Source: Chloroflexi bacterium OLB13
GTDB taxonomy: Bacteria; Chloroflexota; Anaerolineae; Aggregatilineales; Phototrophicaceae
Length of the DNA: 64,000 nt
Direction: 5' to 3'
NCBI GenBank assembly: GCA_001567485.1
Contig: JZRA01000016.1
Span: 43,218 to 107,217 of the forward strand
The translations under genes and the position numbers were made by a program. Position 1 is the stretch's first letter, and every line of letters begins with the position of its first letter. Under the pieces are notes generated by a model that was not told the origin of the DNA, ran no database searches, and saw nothing but the letters and a program-made list of their open reading frames with translations. Positions 1-8,853 of this stretch are shown one piece after another.

Positions 1-69
1 CGGAGATATCGTCAACCACATCCGGCAGCGCTCCCCGAGGTTATGGCGCTGCTCGAAAGTGTACCCTAG
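1..69 (+). CDS. 3' end of an upstream gene, possibly acyl carrier protein (partial)
   Basis: The frame read from base 1 stays open and ends in TAG just before the fabF ribosome binding site, as expected for the last codons of an upstream gene. The neighbouring frame begins with GDIVNHIR, which resembles the C-terminal end of acyl carrier proteins, the usual gene before fabF. The two readings are in different frames, so either the resemblance is chance or there is an indel near the C run at about 36-39. Only about 22 codons are visible, so the identity is a guess from context. Confidence 0.3.
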   Translation, partial: RRYRQPHPAALPEVMALLESVP

Positions 70-80
70 GAGGGTTTGGT

Positions 81-1340
81 ATGGACCTGCTGCGAAGAGG
101 TCGGCCACGGGTAGTCATCACCGGTATGGGGGCTGAGACGGCCCTCGGCCCTGTTAAACAACTCTGGGAGAACCTGCTAGCGGGGCGTTCCGGCATCCGC
201 AATATCGAGACCATCGATACCGAACACATTTCGGTGAAGATCGCTGCTGAGGTTCGCGATTTCGATCCATCGAAGTACGTGGACGCCAAGGAGGCGCGAC
301 GCATGGGACGCGCTTCGCAGTTGGCCGTCTCGGCCGCCCATCAAGCGCTCGAAGATGCCGGTCTCGACGTTGAGACGGTCGAAAGCCAATCAGATCGTGT
401 TGGCGTGGTGGTCGGCACGACACTCGGATCGCACGAGCTGTCAACCGGCGCAACCTTCGATTTCCGGACATACTGGCGCAAGCCGAATCCGTTGGCGATG
501 GTCAATTCGCTGCCGAATATGCCGGCACACTACATCAGCAAAGTGCTGCGCGCGCTCGGCCCGCTCACCACGCCATCGACGGCCTGCGCTGCCGGAACCC
601 AGTCGATTGGCGAGGCTTCGGAATTGATTCGAGCCGGGCGCGCCGATTACGTCGTGACCGGAGGCGTAGAGGCGATTCTGCAGGATTATACTATCGCCGG
701 CTTTACCGCCATGACCGCGCTCGCGACGGAATACAACGATGAGCCGGACAAAGCAAGCCGCCCCTTTGACAAGAACCGTTCAGGGTTCGTCATTGGGGAA
801 GGCGCCGCGATTGTGATCATCGAGTCATTAGCCAACGCGCTCCGGCGTGGCGCGCGCATCTACGCTGAAATCCTCGGCCATGCTTCCTCCTCAGATGGAT
901 ATCACGTCGCTGCCCTAGACCCGACGGCCAGCGGTGCAACACGGTCGATGAAGTGGGCTATCGAGGATGCGCGAATCAATCCGGAGAAGATCGCGTACAT
1001 CAACGCTCATGGCACGTCGACTCCCACCAATGACGTGATGGAGACGACCGCCATTAAGCGGGCAATCGGCGAACACGCCTATAACACGTGGGTTAGCTCT
1101 ACCAAGAGTATGCTTGGGCATGCCTTTGGCGCATCCGGCGCTATCGAGGCTATCGTAACCGCCCTCTCACTCTTCACGCAGAAAGTCCACCCCACCATCA
1201 ATTACGAAACCCCTGACCCGGAGTGTGATCTCGACTATGTGCCGAATACGGCGCGCGACGCACACGGACTGGATATCGCGCTGACTAACAGCTTCGGCCT
1301 CGGCGGACAGAATGCCACGTTAGTCATGGGCCGCGTCTAG
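81..1340 (+). CDS. fabF: 3-oxoacyl-[acyl-carrier-protein] synthase II
   Basis: This is a 419-residue thiolase-fold condensing enzyme that elongates acyl-ACP with malonyl-ACP in type II fatty acid synthesis, in the cytoplasm. The family's Cys-His-His triad is visible: C169 in the TACAAG motif, H310 in INAHGTSTP and H347 in KSMLGHAFGASG. Length is normal for FabF (about 410-420). The ATG at 81 follows AGGAGG at 68-73 with ideal spacing. The preceding gene ends on top of this site, which suggests an operon with upstream fatty acid genes outside the window. The assignment of FabF rather than FabB rests on overall pattern and length. Confidence 0.93.
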   Translation: MDLLRRGRPRVVITGMGAETALGPVKQLWENLLAGRSGIRNIETIDTEHISVKIAAEVRDFDPSKYVDAKEARRMGRASQLAVSAAHQALEDAGLDVETVESQSDRVGVVVGTTLGSHELSTGATFDFRTYWRKPNPLAMVNSLPNMPAHYISKVLRALGPLTTPSTACAAGTQSIGEASELIRAGRADYVVTGGVEAILQDYTIAGFTAMTALATEYNDEPDKASRPFDKNRSGFVIGEGAAIVIIESLANALRRGARIYAEILGHASSSDGYHVAALDPTASGATRSMKWAIEDARINPEKIAYINAHGTSTPTNDVMETTAIKRAIGEHAYNTWVSSTKSMLGHAFGASGAIEAIVTALSLFTQKVHPTINYETPDPECDLDYVPNTARDAHGLDIALTNSFGLGGQNATLVMGRV

Positions 1341-1455
1341 CCTGCTCACGGCGGCAGGTTCGCTAGAACCTCGGTGTACTTCCGAACCTGCCGCTTGCCG
1401 ATCCGACGGTTTATCAAGTAATGTCGGGGCATGTAAACGTTGAGGAGGCCCATGC

Positions 1456-2715
1456 GTGTCGGCGCTGAGTACAATCCGCGCGCTGCTTGACCAAGGACAA
1501 GTCAAGAAAGCGGAAATCGCAATCGCAAAAGAGCTGCGTGCTGACTCACATGGCATAGCGCCACACGACCTCTTGACTCTCCGTGCTCGCGCCAAGTTGT
1601 ATACGTCACGGCCTGAGGGCGCCATCGACGACCTCACCCGTGCTCGCGCACTTGACCCGACCATCGCGCAAGATCCTGAATGGCTAGAAGTACTCGCTGA
1701 CAGCCATTTATCGCGATTCGAACTGTCGGCTGTGGGGCTGGTCGAGCGCGTGGATATACAGCAGGCCGAGACCCTGTACCGTTCACTCCTAGTGGATTAT
1801 CCCGATTATCGGAATATCGGTTGGATTGCGTATCAACTGGGACGACTGCTGGCGATCAAGAACTTGCCCGACGACGCCATGGCAATGTTCAAGCAGGCCC
1901 AACTCAGCCGATCTGTCGTAGACGCCCTGCCCGCTTACTGCCTCGAACGGATGGGATATATCGAATTCTACGAGTATCGCCATATTCAGCGGGCGCTCGA
2001 CTATCTTGACCTCGCGTTCCGTGCATACCCCACCCACGAGGATCGCGGTTGGCTCGTACAGCTCTATCTGCTGCGGGGACGGATCCTGCGTGACTCGCAT
2101 CGTCTTGCTGAAGCTACCGAAGCAGCAGAGACCGCGTTGAAGATGAGCGCATCGATACGCAAAGCCTCACGCAGCCTTCAGCGGGAGACGCTGTTCACCG
2201 CGTGCGAAATCCTGTCCCGGTCTGCGGGGGGCGAGAAACGGGTGGTCGAACTCGTTGAGCAGTTCTTCGAGTTGTCCCGCCGGCCGCAAGGTATTGATGT
2301 CACGTGGTCACGCGCATACGAAATGCTCGCAGATGCGCTCGCGTCGCTCGGTCGCTATGAGCGAGCCGTCGACGCGTATCTGGCTGCGCTTCAGTACAAC
2401 CCCTACCATCCGTGGGAAGTGTCTATCTTGTATCGAACCGCTGCCGCCTACTATCAGCATGGCGATTATCAGCGTGCATTGAACGCTCTAGTTCATGGAT
2501 TAGATGTCGCGCGTGCTGAAAATCAGGCCGTCGATTTTCGTCACTACGATCTCTTGGGCAACGCACACTACGCATTAGGCAACTATCCCGAGGCCGTAGC
2601 GGCATACGATCAAGCGCTTCAGCTGGTCCCGCGTTCCGACGCCATCGTAGACAAAATCCTCCATTACCGCGCGTTTGCTCTTGAGAAGGGATCGCACAAC
2701 CCTGTGACAGGCTAG
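1456..2715 (+). CDS. Tetratricopeptide-repeat protein
   Basis: This 419-residue protein is built almost entirely of helical TPR-like repeats, for example ALASLGRYERAVDAYLAAL and NAHYALGNYPEAVAAYDQAL near the C terminus. It has no signal peptide or membrane segment, so a cytoplasmic scaffold role is likely. The start is GTG at 1456: AGGAGG at 1443-1448 is correctly spaced for it, and the nearby ATG at 1452 is out of frame and stops after about 12 codons. It lies between fabF and trmFO on the same strand. TPRs bind partner proteins and give no enzymatic role, so the function is unknown. Confidence 0.8.
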   Translation: MSALSTIRALLDQGQVKKAEIAIAKELRADSHGIAPHDLLTLRARAKLYTSRPEGAIDDLTRARALDPTIAQDPEWLEVLADSHLSRFELSAVGLVERVDIQQAETLYRSLLVDYPDYRNIGWIAYQLGRLLAIKNLPDDAMAMFKQAQLSRSVVDALPAYCLERMGYIEFYEYRHIQRALDYLDLAFRAYPTHEDRGWLVQLYLLRGRILRDSHRLAEATEAAETALKMSASIRKASRSLQRETLFTACEILSRSAGGEKRVVELVEQFFELSRRPQGIDVTWSRAYEMLADALASLGRYERAVDAYLAALQYNPYHPWEVSILYRTAAAYYQHGDYQRALNALVHGLDVARAENQAVDFRHYDLLGNAHYALGNYPEAVAAYDQALQLVPRSDAIVDKILHYRAFALEKGSHNPVTG

Positions 2716-2775
2716 TGTCGCAGGTTACAATGTGCTTCAATAGCAGAAGAGTGTTGGCGAGTTTGAGCGCAGTTC

Positions 2776-4146
2776 ATGGTAGAACCCATAGCAGTCATCG
2801 GTGGCGGTCTTGCTGGGTCTGAGGCGGCGTGGCAGCTCGCTCAGCGCGGCCATACCGTTACACTCTACGAGATGCGGCCGATACGATCAACCGGTGCGCA
2901 CGTCAGCGATCGGCTCGCCGAGCTGGTTTGTTCAAATTCGCTCGGCTCGAATTTGCCGGATCGCGCGACAGGCGTGCTGCTCAACGAACTTCGCAAGCTG
3001 AAGTCGCTGCTTATCGAAGCGGCTGAATCGAGCGCCGTGCCGGCGGGTGGCGCGCTTGCCGTCGATCGCGTGCTGTTTGCCGAGTACGTTACATCCGCAC
3101 TCACAAGTCATCCTAACATTAGGCTCGTCCGCGACGAAGTGACGACCATCCCTGCTGGCCCCGCGATCATTGCCACTGGCCCGCTGACTTCACCTGCATT
3201 GGCACAGGCGCTGATCGCGCTCACCGGAGAAGAGCATCTCTACTTCTACGACGCGATCTCCCCTATCGTAACGGCCGAGTCAATTGATATGTCGATCGCC
3301 TTTCGGGCCAGCCGCTATGGCCGCGGGGAGGACGATTACATCAACTGCCCAATGAACGCAGACGAGTATGCAGCGTTCGTTGAGGCCGTGCGTAACGCCG
3401 AAACCAGCTCACTGCGCGATTTCGAACGCGAGGATCCGCACTTCTTCGAGGGCTGCGTCCCTATCGAGCAGTTGGCGAAGCGCGGAGACGATACGCTGGC
3501 CTATGGGCCGATGCGCCCGGTCGGCCTGCGTGACCCGCGAACCGGTAAGCGTCCTACCGCCGTGGTTCAGCTGCGCCGGGACAATATCGCCGGGAGCCTC
3601 TACAACATCGTCGGGTTCCAGACCAATATCAAGTGGGGCGCGCAAGAGCAAATCCTTCGCCTGATTCCGGGGCTGGCAGACGCTGAATTCGTTCGTATGG
3701 GACAAATGCATCGCAACACGTTCGTGAATTCGCCCAAACTCCTGCATTCGACGATGCAGCTGAGAACGCGCGAGAATCTGTATTTGGCAGGCCAGATTAC
3801 GGGCATCGAGGGTTACGCCGGGAATATCGCCACAGGCTTATTGGCGGCGATAAACCTCCACCGATCCCTACTCGGTATGGAGCCGTTGGTGCTGCCTATC
3901 ACGACGATGATCGGCGCGCTTGCACATTACATCTCCAGCGCCGAGCCGAAACACTTCCAGCCGATGAAGGCGAACTTTGGCATCCTTCCAGAACTTGACG
4001 AGCGTATTAAGGGCAAGCGCGACCGCTACGCCGCGTATGCCGAGCGGGCCGGCGCCGACCTCGATCAATGCATCCGAACAGCACGTGATCCGCACCTCGT
4101 GTACGACGTCCCTGACAGCCCTGTTTCTGTAACACACGCACCTTGA
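2776..4146 (+). CDS. trmFO: Methylenetetrahydrofolate-tRNA (uracil-5-)-methyltransferase TrmFO
   Basis: This 456-residue flavoprotein makes 5-methyluridine at position 54 of tRNA using methylenetetrahydrofolate and FAD. The N terminus has a Rossmann dinucleotide motif ([14 protein letters not shown]) followed by YEMRP, which is diagnostic of TrmFO/Gid. Two conserved cysteines known to matter in the family are present: C52 in [10 protein letters not shown] and C227 in [12 protein letters not shown]. The C-terminal half carries the FAD-proximal [15 protein letters not shown] signature. Length matches the family (about 440-470). The gene is followed 13 nt later by an aminotransferase on the same strand. 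Confidence 0.95.
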   Translation: MVEPIAVIGGGLAGSEAAWQLAQRGHTVTLYEMRPIRSTGAHVSDRLAELVCSNSLGSNLPDRATGVLLNELRKLKSLLIEAAESSAVPAGGALAVDRVLFAEYVTSALTSHPNIRLVRDEVTTIPAGPAIIATGPLTSPALAQALIALTGEEHLYFYDAISPIVTAESIDMSIAFRASRYGRGEDDYINCPMNADEYAAFVEAVRNAETSSLRDFEREDPHFFEGCVPIEQLAKRGDDTLAYGPMRPVGLRDPRTGKRPTAVVQLRRDNIAGSLYNIVGFQTNIKWGAQEQILRLIPGLADAEFVRMGQMHRNTFVNSPKLLHSTMQLRTRENLYLAGQITGIEGYAGNIATGLLAAINLHRSLLGMEPLVLPITTMIGALAHYISSAEPKHFQPMKANFGILPELDERIKGKRDRYAAYAERAGADLDQCIRTARDPHLVYDVPDSPVSVTHAP

Positions 4147-4159
4147 AAGGCGCATTGAC

Positions 4160-5334
4160 ATGACTCAACCGGCAAACCGTCTTGACCGCCTCCCCGCTTA
4201 TGTGTTTGCAGTGATCGGGGATCGGTTGCGGGCGATGCAGGCTGCTGGCGTTGACGTGATTCGACTGGACATTGGCAGCCCTGATGCTCCACCTCCAGAC
4301 CACGTGATCCAGAGACTAGGGCAAGCCGCGCTCGACCCGACGATACACGGCTATTCAGGCTATCGGGGGCATCCTGCGTTTCGGCAGCCATCGCGCGTTA
4401 TTACAAGCGGCGCTTCGGCGTGACGATCAACCCCGATACGGAGGTGCTGCCTCTATTGGGGAGCAAAGAAGGCATCGTCAACCTCACCCTCGCCTACTGT
4501 GATACCGGAGACGCCGTCCTGATTCCGTCGGTCGGTTATCCGTCCTACATGCAGAGCGCGCGGCTCGCTGGTTCGGACATCGAATGGGTGCCGGTTGATG
4601 TCGAGAACGGTTATCTCGCCGATCTGTCCCGGGTGAGCGATGCTGCCGCGCAGCGGTCAAAGCTCCTCTGGCTCAATTATCCGAACAATCCGACCGGGGC
4701 GGTCGCGCCATTCGACTATCTCCAAGACGCTGTTGCGTGGAGCGCGTCCCGCGATGTCCTTCTTGCGTTCGATAATCCGTATTGCGAAGTCACTTTCGAC
4801 GGCTACGTTGCACCGAGCATCATGCAGGTCGATGGCGCGAAGGATACGGCGATCGAGTTCATCTCACTGTCAAAGAGCCACAACATGGCTGGCTGGCGAC
4901 TGGGCGCCGCTGTGGGCAGCAAGCAGACCATCGACACCCTGCTCAAGGTGAAAAGCAATTTCGACAGCGGGCATTTCAACGCGATCTATCTTGCAGGTCA
5001 GGCTGCGCTCGACGACACGCCTCAATCGTGGATCGACGCCCGTAATCACGTGTATCAACTGCGCCGCGACAAGCTCATGGCCGCGCTGCCAGAAATCGGT
5101 CTACGGGGCGATCTTCCGAAGGCTACGCTCTATGTCTGGGCAACCCCGGACAAACTCAACGCCTCGGATTATGTCGAAAAAGCGCTGGTCGAAGCCCACG
5201 TGTCGCTGGCGGGCGGTGCAGCGTACGGCCCGGATGGAACAGATTGGATCCGATTCAGCATCGGCGTGCCGGATGACCAGTTTGACGACGCCATCCGACG
5301 GCTAAAGGAGTGGTACTCAGCAAAATATGCCTAG
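4160..5334 (+). pseudogene. Class I/II aminotransferase (LL-diaminopimelate aminotransferase-like), frameshifted
   Basis: The reading frame is broken by one missing base near 4387, where CAG GCC appears to have become CAGCC. The first part (4160-4423) ends at GYRGHPAFRQ. The second part continues in the -1 frame with AIARYYKRRFGVTINPDTEV and runs to 5334. The span is 1175 nt, and adding one base gives 392 codons, about 391 residues, normal for DapL-type enzymes. PLP-fold signatures are intact: LNYPNNPTG, FDNPYCEV, and the PLP lysine in SLSKSHNMAGWRLG. It may make LL-diaminopimelate for lysine and peptidoglycan, but related enzymes act on aspartate or alanine. An assembly error is as likely as true inactivation. 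The last 8 nt overlap hflX. Confidence 0.85.
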
Positions 5335-6646
5335 TATGCACGAGGTCGTGCGATTTGAAGCTGAACGGGCCGTTCTCGTCGCCGCAATGGAGCACCGTTC
5401 GCGTCCACTTATGTCGATGCAGGATTCGCTGGCCGAGCTAGCGCTGCTCGCTTCCACGGCGGGGATCGACGTGGTAGGTCAGACAACGCAAGTCCTGCGT
5501 CAGATTGAGCCGGCAACATACATCGGCTCAGGGAAACTCGAAGAGGTTCGAGATTTGCTGGTCGCAGCAGACGCTCGGGTCGTCATCTTTGACGACGAGC
5601 TTTCACCCCGACATCAGCGCGAGATTGAAGAGCGTTTGCGCCCGTCTGTCCCAGAAGTCAAGGTCATCGACCGTTCGGCCCTGATCCTCGACATCTTCGC
5701 GCAGCACGCTCAAACACGCGAAGGTTCGCTTCAGGTTGAGCTGGCGCAGTACGAATATCGCCTGCCCCGCCTGACCCGTCAATGGACACACCTCGCCCGT
5801 CAAGGTGGTGGCAAGGGATCGGCAGCCGGTGTTGGGCTTCGCGGTCCCGGTGAAACGCAGCTGGAAGTTGACCGGCGCGAAATGGCACGCAAAATCGGCA
5901 AACTGAAGCAAGAGCTGGAGATCGTGCGCGGCCACCGCGGAAGACAGCGCAGTCAGCGATCGCGCTCAGGCGTGCCTGTTGTGGCGCTGGTCGGCTACAC
6001 CAACGCCGGCAAATCGACACTGCTGAATGCTCTGACCGACGCGCAGGCCTTCGTGGCCGATCAGCTTTTCGCAACGCTGGATCCGACAACCCGCAAACTA
6101 GAGCTGCCCTCAGGCCGTCAAGCCGTGTTGACCGATACCGTCGGCTTCATCCAGAAGCTGCCCACCACGCTGATTGCAGCGTTTCGTGCTACGCTCGAAG
6201 AGGTCGCCGAGGCGGATCTACTGCTTCACCTGATCGACGTTACACATCCGAACGCGGCCGAGCACTTCGAAGCCGTTGAGGACACGCTTGCCGAGATAGA
6301 CGTTCCGCCGATTCCGCGCATACTCGTTTACAACAAAGCAGATCAATGGCACGGTACCGAACTGCCATTCGACGCTCAAGCTATCGGGTATTCGTCTGCA
6401 GTCCTCATCAGCGCGATCACAGGACGCGGGCTAGACGACCTGCGTGAAGCTATCGATCACGGCTTAGCGACCGCCTCGCGCACGTTGCAGCTTCGCTTCC
6501 CCTATAACCGCGGTGATCTGGTTTCGCTCGCTTATGAAAACGCGACGGTGCTTGCGCGGGAAGACAAAGCAGATGGGGTACACTTGACGGCGCGGATGCC
6601 CGCGGTGTTCGCCGAGCAGATGAAGGAACACGAGGTTAGATCATGA
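5327..6646 (+). CDS. hflX: Ribosome-associated GTPase HflX
   Basis: This 439-residue GTPase of the HflX family binds 50S subunits and rescues or splits stalled ribosomes. The N-terminal domain carries a glycine-rich segment (RQGGGKGSAAGVGLRGPGE) that precedes the family's coiled coil. The G domain follows: G1 GYTNAGKST, G2/G3 FATLDPTTR and DTVGFIQKLP, and G4 NKAD. The start at 5327 overlaps the preceding aminotransferase by 8 nt; an ATG at 5336 is an alternative. The stop overlaps the next small gene (ATGA), suggesting coupled translation. Confidence 0.95.
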   Translation: MPSMHEVVRFEAERAVLVAAMEHRSRPLMSMQDSLAELALLASTAGIDVVGQTTQVLRQIEPATYIGSGKLEEVRDLLVAADARVVIFDDELSPRHQREIEERLRPSVPEVKVIDRSALILDIFAQHAQTREGSLQVELAQYEYRLPRLTRQWTHLARQGGGKGSAAGVGLRGPGETQLEVDRREMARKIGKLKQELEIVRGHRGRQRSQRSRSGVPVVALVGYTNAGKSTLLNALTDAQAFVADQLFATLDPTTRKLELPSGRQAVLTDTVGFIQKLPTTLIAAFRATLEEVAEADLLLHLIDVTHPNAAEHFEAVEDTLAEIDVPPIPRILVYNKADQWHGTELPFDAQAIGYSSAVLISAITGRGLDDLREAIDHGLATASRTLQLRFPYNRGDLVSLAYENATVLAREDKADGVHLTARMPAVFAEQMKEHEVRS

Positions 6647-6888
6647 GAAGGCTGGACAGTTCCCGACGTCTCGGACGCATGATCGATCTGGCGTCATCCA
6701 GTTTGGCCCGACGCCGTGGACTCCCCGTAATTATCGGTATTCTGCTGGTTGCCGTCGCCTTGATTATCGACCTCGTGGGCTATGCTTCGAACTCTCGTGC
6801 CCTGCAAATCACTGGGACGATCATCCACAGCGTTGGCGTGTTGTTCGCACTCGTCGGCTTGACGCTCGCGACACCGCTCGGCAAGTAA
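6643..6888 (+). CDS. Small two-segment membrane protein
   Basis: This 81-residue protein begins with a basic segment (MRRLDSSRRLGRM) followed by two hydrophobic stretches, at about residues 30-46 and 56-76, that look like membrane helices. Its ATG overlaps the hflX stop as ATGA, so it is probably co-translated with hflX. The stop ends one nucleotide before the stop of the convergent gene on the other strand. No family is recognised and the function is unknown. Confidence 0.65.
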   Translation: MRRLDSSRRLGRMIDLASSSLARRRGLPVIIGILLVAVALIIDLVGYASNSRALQITGTIIHSVGVLFALVGLTLATPLGK

Positions 6889-6889
6889 G

Positions 6890-7846
6890 TCAATTCTGGG
6901 CCTGTGGATCGAGGCTGGCCCAATAGATTTCCGGCCTGAACAGCGTGTGAACGAAAATGCGCCGATCCTCGGAGATGGTGAGACCGGCTAGCGGCGCCGA
7001 CAGATCGGTGTATAACACAAGCTCCACCTGATCGTTATCACAGCCACCATTCTCGGCGCACTCACCGGGCATCACCCGCCCAACAACGCCGCGCACCCCG
7101 ATGGCGTAGGCAAAGTACAGATAGCCGTCAGACCCCATCGTGATATTCGCCACGTTTTGCAGTCCGCGCACCAGCGGCTGCATGACGGCCTCACTTCCGC
7201 TCTCGACGGCTTCACGATCCAGCCACTCGATCGCTCTGCGCGAACTGCCGCTGTTGGCGACGTACACACGCTCATCATCCACCGTCACGCCGGTCGGCGA
7301 GCGCAGTTCAGCGGCAATCGTCGTGACCTCCCCCGTGCGCGTCACCCGCATCAACGTATTCGCGCCCAAACTGGTCATCAGGAACGAGTCGTCGTCGAAC
7401 ACCGTGATTCCCCACGGCGTTTCGAGGTCACTGGCCGACGGCTTTGGAGAACGCATCTGATCGACTTCAAGCAAGCGACTGGTGTCGCTATCCGGCACCC
7501 ATATCCGGGGGCGATCCGACGTGCCCTGCTCGACGACAAGGGTATGACTATTACGAACGCCGCTGATGAACGTCTCGGTCGAGCCAGTCATACTGTCGAC
7601 TTCGTAGATCGTCCAATCCCCCGTGCAGATGACGTACAGAAAGCCGTTAAACCACTGCATGCCGTTCGGACGCTGCACGTTTCCCGTAATGACGGTCAGG
7701 TCTTCTTGCGTTAGTACCTCGAATGGCGCTTCGGTCTGTGCATTCCCAGACTCGACCGTTGTCGTTTCGGTTGGTGTAACTACAGGTGAAGGCGTCGTTT
7801 GATACAGGGCCGCGAGAAACGCAGCGATAACCCCTAGGATCACCAT
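6890..7846 (-). CDS. Membrane-anchored beta-propeller (NHL/SMP-30-like) protein
   Basis: This 318-residue protein has an N-terminal hydrophobic segment (residues 2-15, MVILGVIAAFLAALY) that would act as a signal or anchor. A Thr/Pro-rich linker follows, then repeated blades such as NGMQWFNGFLYVICTGDW, PWGITVFDDDSFLMTSLGAN and PTGVTVDDERVYVANSG. Their pattern (position the product, then a value) is that of NHL or gluconolactonase-like six-bladed propellers. It is predicted to face outside the membrane. It is the last gene of a minus-strand run with a HEAT-repeat protein (17 nt upstream) and a site-2 protease, so a role in envelope sensing is possible but unproved. Confidence 0.65.
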   Translation of the reverse strand: MVILGVIAAFLAALYQTTPSPVVTPTETTTVESGNAQTEAPFEVLTQEDLTVITGNVQRPNGMQWFNGFLYVICTGDWTIYEVDSMTGSTETFISGVRNSHTLVVEQGTSDRPRIWVPDSDTSRLLEVDQMRSPKPSASDLETPWGITVFDDDSFLMTSLGANTLMRVTRTGEVTTIAAELRSPTGVTVDDERVYVANSGSSRRAIEWLDREAVESGSEAVMQPLVRGLQNVANITMGSDGYLYFAYAIGVRGVVGRVMPGECAENGGCDNDQVELVLYTDLSAPLAGLTISEDRRIFVHTLFRPEIYWASLDPQAQN

Positions 7847-7863
7847 TCAGTCTGGCTCCTCTG

Positions 7864-8844
7864 TTACTTGTCGTCCGACGCATCGAATCCGGGAATCATG
7901 CCATCGGCAGCATTTGCGCTGTCTAGCGCGTCTTCGATGACGTCAAGCAGATCGTCGTCCTCATCTGCGCTCGCGCGCTCGGCAAGGGCTTCAAGCACTC
8001 GGATAGCCTCTTTGCCGCCGATCTCTCCCAGCGACCAGATCGCTGCTCCGGCGAGCTGTCGTTCTTCTGCGAGCGCGATCTCCGACAGCAGGCGAACGGC
8101 TTCGGTAAGCTCAAGCTCGCCGGCAGCACGCGCCGCTTCGAACCGATCCTCAATTGTTCCGCGTTCCAGTTCGTGCAGCACATGATCACGCCAGCGCGAA
8201 TCGCTGCTTGCGCCCATCGCAAAGATCGACGCGGTCTTGAGCACCGGCTCACCAGATTCGTACGCTTTCAGGATTTGTTGAGGAACCTGCGGATGGCTGC
8301 TGTAACCCAGCGATTCAATCGCGCGTGTCCGTGCAAGTAGACTGTCGTCGCTCAACACTACGTGTAGCAGATAGTCAACAATCGCGTCGTTGAGCGCGGT
8401 GTCGAGCTTGTCAAGTTCACCTTCGAGAACGAAAGTTCCCAGCGCACGAATAGCGGCAGCGCGAACAATCTCCGCCTCGTCGTTTTGGGCCATATCAAGA
8501 AGCAGCGCGGCATGGCGGCCGCTCGTTACATGCACACACAGATCGATCGCGAGACTGCGGATATCCGCGTCATGATCGTCCAGCGCCATGATGCCGAGCA
8601 GCGAAAAATCGGTGGCAAAGTCCGATTCGCCGGCTTCGATGAGCGCGGTCATCAGATCGCGCTTTACCTCTACCGACAACGACTCCCAAACCGGGTACAT
8701 GTCGATGATCTGCGAGGGAAGCAGTTCGCTTAGCCCCTGCACGATCACTGGAGGGATCATCTGCCCCGGTTCAAGCTGCACGACCAGCGCGAGTGTTTGT
8801 GTGAAATTAGGCCCAACCGGGCGGATTTCGTCTTTCAGTCCCAT
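7864..8844 (-). CDS. HEAT-repeat protein
   Basis: This 326-residue soluble protein is built of tandem HEAT/PBS-lyase-type helical repeats; clear units include IVRAAAIRALGTFVLEGELD, ARTRAIESLGYSSHPQVP, RFEAARAAGELELTEAVRLL and LAGAAIWSLGEIGGKEAIRV. Such arrays are protein-protein scaffolds, and no catalytic motif is seen. The C terminus is acidic (DASADEDDDLLD). It lies 9 nt downstream of the site-2 protease gene and 17 nt upstream of the propeller gene, so the three are probably one transcript. The partner and role are unknown. Confidence 0.75.
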   Translation of the reverse strand: MGLKDEIRPVGPNFTQTLALVVQLEPGQMIPPVIVQGLSELLPSQIIDMYPVWESLSVEVKRDLMTALIEAGESDFATDFSLLGIMALDDHDADIRSLAIDLCVHVTSGRHAALLLDMAQNDEAEIVRAAAIRALGTFVLEGELDKLDTALNDAIVDYLLHVVLSDDSLLARTRAIESLGYSSHPQVPQQILKAYESGEPVLKTASIFAMGASSDSRWRDHVLHELERGTIEDRFEAARAAGELELTEAVRLLSEIALAEERQLAGAAIWSLGEIGGKEAIRVLEALAERASADEDDDLLDVIEDALDSANAADGMIPGFDASDDK

Positions 8845-8853
8845 TCTGTCGTT

